From: a bacterium
Lineage (GTDB): Bacteria > Caldisericota > Caldisericia > B22-G15
NCBI GenBank assembly: GCA_012517755.1
Contig: JAAYUH010000059.1
Location: forward strand, 1-7,102
Direction: 5' to 3'
DNA: 7,102 nt
The translations under genes were made by a program, and so were the position numbers. Positions 1-5,440 of the stretch are shown here, piece after piece. The notes below the pieces were generated by a model. It was not told the DNA's origin. It saw nothing but the letters and a program-made list of their open reading frames with translations, and made no database searches. The stretch's first letter is position 1; the number at the start of each line of letters is the position of its first letter.

Positions 1-918
1 AAAAATAGTTTGAAAACAAAAATTTATGGGAAAGATGGTGAAATTTTAAATAATTTGTATGAATATAATGCTGATAGAGTTAAAAAAGCACTTTTTAATT
101 TTCTTGGTAAAGACAGTGAGAGAGTTTTATTTTCAATTCCAGATCTAAAACCACCAGTTAGACCTCCAGTTTTATGTGCAGGGTGTCCTCATAGATCAAC
201 TTACTATTCAGTTTTTAAAGTTTTAAGAAAAAATAGAATAAAAGATGCAATATTTCCATCTGATATTGGTTGTTATTCTCTTGGATTAGGACCTCCATTT
301 AACATCGCTGATATTCTCTATTCAATGGGAAGCTCAGTCGGTACTTCAAATGGATTTTCAAAAAGTACAAATCAGAAAGTTATATCATTTATAGGTGATT
401 CAACATTTTTCCATGCAGGAATACCAGCATTAATAAATGCAAAGTATAATAAAAATGAGTTTATTTTAATAATTCTTGATAACAGAACAACTGCAATGAC
501 AGGACATCAACCAAATCCAGGTGTAGGAGTTAATGCTTATGGCGATGAAGTATCAATAATAGAAATTGAGGAAATTGTTAAAGGTATAGGAATTGATTTT
601 GTAAAAGTTGTTGATCCATATAATTTAGAAGAGACACAAAAAGTTATTGAAGAAGCACTGAATAAGGATGGAATTAGAGTTATAATTTCAAGAAGAGAAT
701 GTTCACTCATTAGAGATGCAAAATTAAGAAAAAAGGGGATATGGCATATTGCAAAAGTTGATGAAGAAAAATGTAGAATGTGTAAAATATGTATCAATCA
801 ATTTTCTTGTCCTGCAATATATATAGAAGATGATAAAATAAAAATAGATGAAAAGTTATGTGATGGTTGTGGTGTATGTGTTCAGCTTTGTCCTTTTGAT
901 GCAATTGAGGTGAAATAA
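1..918 (+). CDS. iorA: Indolepyruvate:ferredoxin oxidoreductase alpha subunit, C-terminal part (5' cut by window)
   Basis: The product is the catalytic subunit of the enzyme that converts aromatic 2-oxoacids (indolepyruvate, phenylpyruvate), CoA and oxidised ferredoxin to arylacetyl-CoA, CO2 and reduced ferredoxin in the cytoplasm. The reading frame is open to the left edge, so the TTG at 10 is an internal Leu codon and not the start. The family is usually about 550-650 residues, so roughly the last half is present. Visible landmarks are the PPVLCAGCPHRS segment that opens the thiamine diphosphate domain, the cofactor motif GDSTFFHAG (from 394) with the downstream LDNRTTAMTG stretch (Asn at 481), and a C-terminal ferredoxin domain. 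Cluster 1 cysteine codons lie at 772, 781, 790 and 808. Cluster 2 codons lie at 859, 868, 877 and 889, and the last Cys is followed by Pro. All eight ligands for two [4Fe-4S] clusters are intact. The stop shares one base with the iorB start, so the two subunits are probably translationally coupled. Exact 2-oxoacid preference cannot be read from sequence. Confidence 0.95.
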   Translation, partial: KNSLKTKIYGKDGEILNNLYEYNADRVKKALFNFLGKDSERVLFSIPDLKPPVRPPVLCAGCPHRSTYYSVFKVLRKNRIKDAIFPSDIGCYSLGLGPPFNIADILYSMGSSVGTSNGFSKSTNQKVISFIGDSTFFHAGIPALINAKYNKNEFILIILDNRTTAMTGHQPNPGVGVNAYGDEVSIIEIEEIVKGIGIDFVKVVDPYNLEETQKVIEEALNKDGIRVIISRRECSLIRDAKLRKKGIWHIAKVDEEKCRMCKICINQFSCPAIYIEDDKIKIDEKLCDGCGVCVQLCPFDAIEVK

Positions 919-1520
919 TGAATGAATTTAATATTTTAATTGTTGGTGTTGGAGGTCAGGGTATATTAAAATTAGCAAAAATGATTTGTGAAACATCTAT
1001 TTTAGAAGGAAAAAATGTTTTAATGAGTGAAATTCATGGAATGGCTCAAAGAGGTGGTTCTGTTTATTCAGAGGTTAGAATAGGGAATGTTTATGGTCCC
1101 ATAATTGAAAATGGGGAGTGTGATATGATTATCTCTCTTGAACCATCAGAAATATTAAGATATTTGGATAAACTAAAAAAAGATTTGATTATTATCTCAA
1201 ATAGTGAAATTATAATACCATATACTGTTTCTTTAGGAATTTCAACATACCCAGACATTCAAAAATCTTTTGAAAAATTAAAAGAACTCTCTGAAAAAAT
1301 TTATATAATTGATGGAAAAATATTGACAAAAGAGAGTGGTTCAAATATAACATTAAACACTATAATGTTTGGATTTTATAGTGCAATTAATCCACTGAAT
1401 TTCAAAGAAGAATCATTTAAAAAAGTCCTTTATGATAATTTTGAAGGTCCTTTTTTTGAAATTAATCAAAAAGCATATGAACTTGGAAGAAATGAATTTT
1501 TAAAATATGTATTAAAATAA
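918..1520 (+). CDS. iorB: Indolepyruvate:ferredoxin oxidoreductase beta subunit
   Basis: This is the small partner of IorA, a pyruvate-ferredoxin-oxidoreductase gamma-type domain (Pfam POR family, PF01558) with the usual length of about 200 residues. The N-terminus carries the glycine-rich GVGGQGI loop (residues 10-16). The family hallmark SEIHGMAQRGGSV lies at residues 37-49 and is followed by a conserved E-V-R. The start is the ATG in the TAATG overlap with iorA. A GAGG at 907-910 sits seven bases upstream as the ribosome binding site, inside the iorA coding sequence. The overlap and shared pathway make a two-subunit operon nearly certain. I saw no truncation or missing motif. Related KorC/PorG/VorC-type gamma subunits share this fold, but the HGMAQRGG motif together with the fused-ferredoxin IorA next door favours IorB. 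Confidence 0.94.
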   Translation: MNEFNILIVGVGGQGILKLAKMICETSILEGKNVLMSEIHGMAQRGGSVYSEVRIGNVYGPIIENGECDMIISLEPSEILRYLDKLKKDLIIISNSEIIIPYTVSLGISTYPDIQKSFEKLKELSEKIYIIDGKILTKESGSNITLNTIMFGFYSAINPLNFKEESFKKVLYDNFEGPFFEINQKAYELGRNEFLKYVLK

Positions 1521-1524
1521 CAAA

Positions 1525-1531
1525 AAGGAGG
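1525..1531 (+). promoter_or_regulatory. Shine-Dalgarno site of the aldolase gene
   Basis: AAGGAGG lies five bases before the ATG at 1537, between the iorB stop and the aldolase start. It is a near-perfect anti-16S match. It fixes the start at 1537 and indicates bacterial translation initiation within a transcript shared with iorAB. Confidence 0.85.
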
Positions 1532-1536
1532 AATAG

Positions 1537-2676
1537 ATGGATAAACATTATTATTTAACACCAGGAAAATTTAAAGGATTAAAAAAACTTGCTGATGAAA
1601 CAGGAAGATTTAGGATGCTTGCAATAGACCAAAGAGGATCGTTAAGAAAAATGCTATCAAAAGCGACAGGAAAAGATGGTAAAGATATAACTTATCAAGA
1701 TATGGCATTAGCAAAGTGGCTCGTTATTGATAATCTATCTCCATATTTTTCAGCAACCTTAACCTGCCCTCAATATGGTTTACCAGAGGGAATTAGATTT
1801 CTTGATAGAGATTCTGCTCTTCTTCTTGCAATTGAAGAGAGTGGAACAAAAGATGGAGGATATAAAAATAGAGAAAAACTAACAAATATTCTTGATGGAT
1901 GGAGTGTAGAGAAAATAAAAAGAGCAGGAGCAGATGCTGTGAAACTTCTTCTTCATTATAGACCCGACTCTTCAAAAGAGATAAAAGAGCGCCAGGAAAA
2001 TATTGTAAAAATGGTTGGGGTTGAGGCAAAAAGATTAGATTTTCCATTTGTTTTAGAACCAATGAGTTTTTCATTTAAAGACGATGAAGTAGAAAATGAA
2101 GCAAATTTCATAAGAAGAAAACCAGAAATTGTTGTTAAAACTGTTGAAGAATTTTCAAAAGAGGAGTACGGTGTAGATATTTTAAAACTTGAATTTCCAG
2201 TTGACCTCAAATTTGTTGATGAGTTCTCATATGGAGCATTTGATGAAAAAGAGAGAGAAGCAGTTTTTTCAATTGATGATGCTTATGAGTTCTGTGAATC
2301 AATAACACAAACATCAAGAGTTCCATGGGTTATACTATCAGCAGGAGTTGATATTGAGGAGTTTCTTATCAATGTTGAAATAGCAAGTGATAGTGGAGCA
2401 AGTGGTTTTCTTGCAGGAAGAGCTGTATGGAAAGAATTTACAAAATTTTTCCCAAATATTGCTGATATGAATCTGTGGCTTAAAACAACTGGAGTTGAAA
2501 GATATTATAAACTTGTTGATGCATCAGTAAGAGCAATGCCATATTTTGAACATCCCTTATTTCAGAGTTTAGCTAATTTAAGAATAGAAGATGAAGGAGA
2601 AGAATGGTATTTGAAATATAAAGATTTTAAAGGAGGAAAATCAAAAGCTAAAGAAAAAGGTAAAGAAGAGTATTAA
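1537..2676 (+). CDS. LacD-family class I aldolase (tagatose 1,6-bisphosphate aldolase-like)
   Basis: The product is a cytoplasmic Schiff-base aldolase of the DeoC/LacD family (PF01791). LacD-type enzymes reversibly cleave tagatose 1,6-bisphosphate, and often fructose 1,6-bisphosphate, to dihydroxyacetone phosphate and glyceraldehyde 3-phosphate. Motifs matching characterised streptococcal and staphylococcal LacD are present in order. These are AIDQRG (Asp31/Gln32), DAVKLLL (Lys136), LEP (Glu174), ILKLEFP (Lys217, the expected Schiff-base lysine), ILSAG (Ser268) and AGRAVW (Arg295, phosphate binding). At 379 residues it is longer than the roughly 325 typical of LacD. Part of the excess is a Lys/Glu-rich tail after about residue 360, likely disordered. 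A strong Shine-Dalgarno sits just upstream. The gene follows iorB by 16 bases and is probably co-transcribed. No other lac or tagatose genes are visible, so the physiological substrate is open: general glycolysis/gluconeogenesis or another ketose bisphosphate is as likely as tagatose. A sulfofructose-phosphate aldolase (YihT/SqiA type) is a more distant alternative. Confidence 0.85.
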   Translation: MDKHYYLTPGKFKGLKKLADETGRFRMLAIDQRGSLRKMLSKATGKDGKDITYQDMALAKWLVIDNLSPYFSATLTCPQYGLPEGIRFLDRDSALLLAIEESGTKDGGYKNREKLTNILDGWSVEKIKRAGADAVKLLLHYRPDSSKEIKERQENIVKMVGVEAKRLDFPFVLEPMSFSFKDDEVENEANFIRRKPEIVVKTVEEFSKEEYGVDILKLEFPVDLKFVDEFSYGAFDEKEREAVFSIDDAYEFCESITQTSRVPWVILSAGVDIEEFLINVEIASDSGASGFLAGRAVWKEFTKFFPNIADMNLWLKTTGVERYYKLVDASVRAMPYFEHPLFQSLANLRIEDEGEEWYLKYKDFKGGKSKAKEKGKEEY

Positions 2677-2713
2677 TTAGAATAATATTTTAGATTAACA
2701 CATTTTGACTTTT

Positions 2714-2727
2714 AATTAATATTAATT
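2714..2727. terminator. AT-only palindrome between convergent genes, possible weak terminator
   Basis: AATTAATATTAATT is a perfect 14-base palindrome in the 53-base gap between the converging aldolase and apgM genes. On the plus strand it runs into a T-tract that reaches the apgM stop codon. With no G or C in the stem the hairpin would be weak, and such palindromes arise easily in AT-rich DNA. It is the only candidate terminator in the gap. Confidence 0.2.
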
Positions 2728-2729
2728 TT

Positions 2730-3959
2730 TTATGCACCATATTTTTTTAGTTTTTTTGAATGAGCGAGAAGAAGAGAGATAATATCTTCGCCCTTGATTG
2801 TTCCAAGTTCACCTTTTAAACACTCTTTTTCTGTGAATCTTTCTGATAATCCTTTAAAAACAAACGGAGAATGAATTAAAAGAGGAACAGGATGAAAAGA
2901 GTGAGATTTCATTATTGTAGGAGTAGAATGATCACCTGTTATACATAAGACATCAAAATTTAAAGATAAAATTTCTGGAAGATATGAATCAAACTCTTCA
3001 ATAACTTTCAATTTGTTCATAAAATCTCCATCTTCACCATATGAATCAGTTTTTTTTATGTGTAAATAGATAAAATCAAAATTTTTATAATTTTTTCTTA
3101 GAACATCAATTTCATCTTTAATTGAAAATCCATCAACTTTAACTGTTTCCATCCCAATGAGTTTTGTTAAGCCTTTATACATTGGATAAGTAGCAATTGA
3201 AAGAGATTTTAATTTATATATTTCTGAAAAATTTGGAATTATAGGAGGAGTTGAATAACCTCTTAATAAAAGATAATTTCCTTTTTCATTTTTAATTATC
3301 TCTCTTACTCTTAACAAAAATTCTTTCAGAACTTCAGATACAATTTTTGCTTTTTCACTTAAAGGTTCAGGTGAAATTACCTCTTTCCCCTCATTTTGAG
3401 GATCAGTTTCAAGAATATCACACATATCTTCATTAACTTTTTCATTAAATCTCAATAATATTGATAATCTATATTCTATTCCTGACTTCATAAAAATTTT
3501 TACTCCATTTATCTCTTCAATTTCTTTAGTTATCTTTTCTGTTAATTTTTTATTTTCCTCAGTTGATAACCTTCCTGCTCTTCTATCATTTACGATCAAT
3601 TTCCCATCTTTCTCTTCTACTTTTGCATAATTTGCTCTTATACATATGTCATTTTCTGTTACTTCAAGACCAACTCCAAGTGCTTCAAGTATTCCTCTTC
3701 CGATTTCATATTTTAAAGGGTTATATCCAAAAATTGAAAGATGACCTGGTCCACTTCCTGGTGTTATACCAGGAAGAACAGGTATATGCATACCAAGAGC
3801 ACTTTCTTTTGAAAGTTTATCAAGATTTGGAGTTTTTGCTGCTTCAAGTGGAGTTTTTCCATCAATACTTGGTATATCACCTAATCCATCAAGCACAACA
3901 AGTAAAATTTTTGAGTCATTCTTTTCGACTAACTCTTTTAATATATCTATTCTTTCCAT
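2730..3959 (-). CDS. apgM: 2,3-bisphosphoglycerate-independent phosphoglycerate mutase, archaeal type (ApgM)
   Basis: The product interconverts 3- and 2-phosphoglycerate in glycolysis and gluconeogenesis in the cytoplasm. It belongs to the alkaline phosphatase superfamily. At 409 residues it matches ApgM (about 400) and not the longer GpmI (about 510). Near the N-terminus VVLDGLGD supplies the metal-binding Asp24, followed by KTPLEAAKTPNLD. The TPGSGPGHLSIFGYNP stretch carries the expected phosphoryl-accepting Ser69. GRGILEALGVGLEV is a further family signature. At the C-terminus HIKKTDSYGEDGD (Asp305), ITGDHSTP (Asp343/His344) and SHSFHPVP (His353/His356) give the remaining metal-site region. 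Glu309 stands where a metal-ligand His is expected from the D-x3-H of the wider iPGM family (see findings). The ATG at 3959 is supported by AGGAGG four bases upstream. The gene is alone on its strand, convergent with the aldolase and divergent from the membrane Fe-S gene. Related phosphonopyruvate decarboxylase-like annotations of this family are a known mislabel. Confidence 0.94.
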   Translation of the reverse strand: MERIDILKELVEKNDSKILLVVLDGLGDIPSIDGKTPLEAAKTPNLDKLSKESALGMHIPVLPGITPGSGPGHLSIFGYNPLKYEIGRGILEALGVGLEVTENDICIRANYAKVEEKDGKLIVNDRRAGRLSTEENKKLTEKITKEIEEINGVKIFMKSGIEYRLSILLRFNEKVNEDMCDILETDPQNEGKEVISPEPLSEKAKIVSEVLKEFLLRVREIIKNEKGNYLLLRGYSTPPIIPNFSEIYKLKSLSIATYPMYKGLTKLIGMETVKVDGFSIKDEIDVLRKNYKNFDFIYLHIKKTDSYGEDGDFMNKLKVIEEFDSYLPEILSLNFDVLCITGDHSTPTIMKSHSFHPVPLLIHSPFVFKGLSERFTEKECLKGELGTIKGEDIISLLLAHSKKLKKYGA

Positions 3960-4064
3960 CTATCCTCCTATATTATTTTTACACTAATTATCGAATTAAT
4001 CAATTAAGTAAAAATTTGATAAAATTTAATATTTCCTTAATAATTTTAATTTATCCTATCAATT
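3960..4064. promoter_or_regulatory. Divergent intergenic region, probable promoters for apgM and the membrane Fe-S gene
   Basis: These 105 bases separate two divergently read genes, so both promoters are expected here. The region is almost entirely A and T. Toward the plus-strand gene, TTGATA at 4016-4021 could be a -35 element, with a poor TAATAA-like -10 about 16 bases downstream. No box is convincing in such AT-rich sequence, and I could not assign an operator or riboswitch. The promoter assignment rests on gene arrangement, not on a clear motif. Confidence 0.4.
3964..3969 (-). promoter_or_regulatory. Shine-Dalgarno site of apgM
   Basis: Read on the minus strand this is AGGAGG, followed by ATAG and the ATG at 3959. 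It is a full consensus site and fixes the apgM start. The spacing of four bases is slightly short but usual for this motif. Confidence 0.85.
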
Positions 4065-5414
4065 ATGAGAAAGATAAAATTTATAATTTTTACATTATTG
4101 ATATTGGTTGTGATATTTTCTTTATCAAATAATTCTTTTGCCTGCAATTTATCAATTATTTCAGATAAAAATGAAGTAAATGTGGGTGAAGAGATTAGTG
4201 TAACCATTGAAAGAGTCAAAACACATAAAACCTGTGTTTTACCTATTGAAGAGACAGAAATTGAAATCATCAATGGAGAAATTGTTGACGAAGGTAACTG
4301 GATAAAAGGAACAAAAGATACAAAAGAAATTGTAGTGAAATTCACTGAACCTGGAACCGGAATTATCAAAGTTATAAGAGATTGTCCTAAGGGTGGATTA
4401 ATTGTTGAAACAAAAGAGTTTAATGTAGTTAACAATAATTCAACATTAAACACTGAAAAAGAAAATATTTCTAATGAAAAAAATTCAGATATTTTACAAA
4501 AAAGTAATATTAATGAATCTAATTCTAATGATGATACTCCAAAAAATGATTTAGAAGAAAGTAATATTGAAAATCTAAATAATAAGACAAAAGATAATAC
4601 AAATTCTGAAAATTTAAACTCAGACAATAATATTTCAAAAGAATTCCAAAATTATCTTTTTAATCCTCAAACACTTTTATATATAATTCTTATAATACTA
4701 TCATTAATATTCATTTCACTTAAATTTTACAAATTAAGATTTTTTACTCTTCTTTTTTCTCTTATCATACTTGGCTTTTATTTTGGAGGTTGCCTTTGCC
4801 CTGTAAGTTATTTAGGAAAACTATTTGAAGTAGAATTCTTATCAATCCCTTTTTATATTTTTTTAGGTTTAATAATTTTTATATCAACAGTTACTATATT
4901 TAAAGGTAGAGTTTTTTGTGGCTGGGTTTGTCCTCACGGTGCTATTCAAGAATTTTTATATAAAATCAAAACAAAAAGATTTGAAAAAATTGAAAAATAT
5001 CTTAAATATTTGAAGTATTTTATCTTAGCAATTGTTCTATTTTTATCTTTCATTTATTCTAAAAACTATTTTTGTAATATTTATCCATTTAAGGTCTTAT
5101 ATAATTTCAGTGGGGCTGGTGCAATTCTAATTTTTTTAATTTTAATTCTTATTTTTTCGATCTTTATCTACAGACCATTCTGTAGATTTTTCTGTCCATT
5201 TGGAGCATATCTTGGAATTATCTCAAGGTTAGGTGAAAAACTTGGTTTGAATAAGAATATAATATCTAATGAATGTATAAAATGCAAAAAATGTCTTAAA
5301 GAATGCAACTCTAAATCAATTTATGAAGGAGATGAATTTTATAAAATTGATACAAAGGAGTGTTTTGTTTGTGGAGATTGCAAAGAAATTTGTCCAAAAA
5401 AATCCGAATGTTAA
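4065..5414 (+). CDS. Membrane polyferredoxin (NapH/CcoG-like 4Fe-4S protein) with secreted N-terminal domain
   Basis: The product is a membrane iron-sulfur protein of 449 residues, likely carrying electrons at the cytoplasmic membrane; its partner is unknown. Residues 1-26 form a signal peptide ending SFA before Cys27. The context fits signal peptidase I, or a poor lipobox. Residues 27-122 look like a beta-rich extracytoplasmic domain with Cys57 and Cys107. Residues 123-193 are an Asn/Ser/Glu/Asp-rich linker. Hydrophobic stretches at about 203-219, 226-240, 261-279, 318-332 and 352-369 are probable membrane segments. Between them are GGCLCP (243/245), CGWVCPHGA (285/289) and CRFFCPFGA (373/377), the CxxxCP signatures of NapH/YccM/CcoG-type proteins. 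The tail has two ferredoxin clusters: Cys404/407/410/414 and Cys433/436/439/443. The first lacks the usual Pro after its last Cys. The ATG at 4065 is the only usable start: an in-frame TAA lies at 4047, and no Shine-Dalgarno is visible. The gene stands alone, so its redox partner cannot be inferred from neighbours. It lacks the haem or FMN-binding motifs of NosR-like proteins. Confidence 0.82.
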   Translation: MRKIKFIIFTLLILVVIFSLSNNSFACNLSIISDKNEVNVGEEISVTIERVKTHKTCVLPIEETEIEIINGEIVDEGNWIKGTKDTKEIVVKFTEPGTGIIKVIRDCPKGGLIVETKEFNVVNNNSTLNTEKENISNEKNSDILQKSNINESNSNDDTPKNDLEESNIENLNNKTKDNTNSENLNSDNNISKEFQNYLFNPQTLLYIILIILSLIFISLKFYKLRFFTLLFSLIILGFYFGGCLCPVSYLGKLFEVEFLSIPFYIFLGLIIFISTVTIFKGRVFCGWVCPHGAIQEFLYKIKTKRFEKIEKYLKYLKYFILAIVLFLSFIYSKNYFCNIYPFKVLYNFSGAGAILIFLILILIFSIFIYRPFCRFFCPFGAYLGIISRLGEKLGLNKNIISNECIKCKKCLKECNSKSIYEGDEFYKIDTKECFVCGDCKEICPKKSEC

Positions 5415-5416
5415 CA

Positions 5417-5431
5417 TGGTGTCTGACACCA
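5417..5431. repeat. Perfect 15-base palindrome in the gap between convergent genes
   Basis: TGGTGTCTGACACCA has seven-base arms around a single central T. It lies three bases after the stop of the membrane Fe-S gene and ten bases before the mnmE stop. It is clearly richer in G and C than its surroundings. It abuts, sharing one base, a second perfect palindrome, ATGTTAACAT (5408-5417), which includes the stop codon. A five-pair stem with a CTG loop could form in RNA from either strand, but neither side has a clean U-run, so it is a poor intrinsic terminator. A repeated element or a protein-binding site are alternatives. Only one copy was noticed in this window. Confidence 0.55.
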
Positions 5432-5440
5432 AAATGATAT

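Noticed and set aside
10..12. TTG at 10 as the start of a short IorA-like protein.
   Set aside because: The frame is open to the first base of the window and the family extends several hundred residues further upstream, so this is an internal Leu codon.
3563..4132. A plus-strand open frame of 189 codons antisense to the start of apgM.
   Set aside because: It lies opposite a clearly conserved gene, its translation is low-complexity Leu/Gln/His/Phe-rich with no motif, and no ribosome binding site stands before it.
4046..4627. A minus-strand open frame of 193 codons opposite the N-terminal half of the membrane Fe-S gene.
   Set aside because: The Ser/Leu/Phe-rich translation is the reverse of the Asn/Glu-rich linker. 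The plus-strand frame has a signal peptide and continues into conserved Fe-S motifs.
5391..5414. A run of seven A bases (5396-5402) near the 3' end of the membrane Fe-S gene, which could cause slippage or hide a frameshift because the protein ends soon after its last Cys-Pro.
   Set aside because: A one-base shift gives only about a dozen residues with no family resemblance before a stop, and the last cluster is already complete in the read frame. Such A-runs are common in this AT-rich DNA.
5415..5440. The gap between the membrane Fe-S gene and mnmE as a classical Rho-independent terminator.
   Set aside because: The hairpin stem is short with a minimal loop, and neither strand shows a U-run directly after it.
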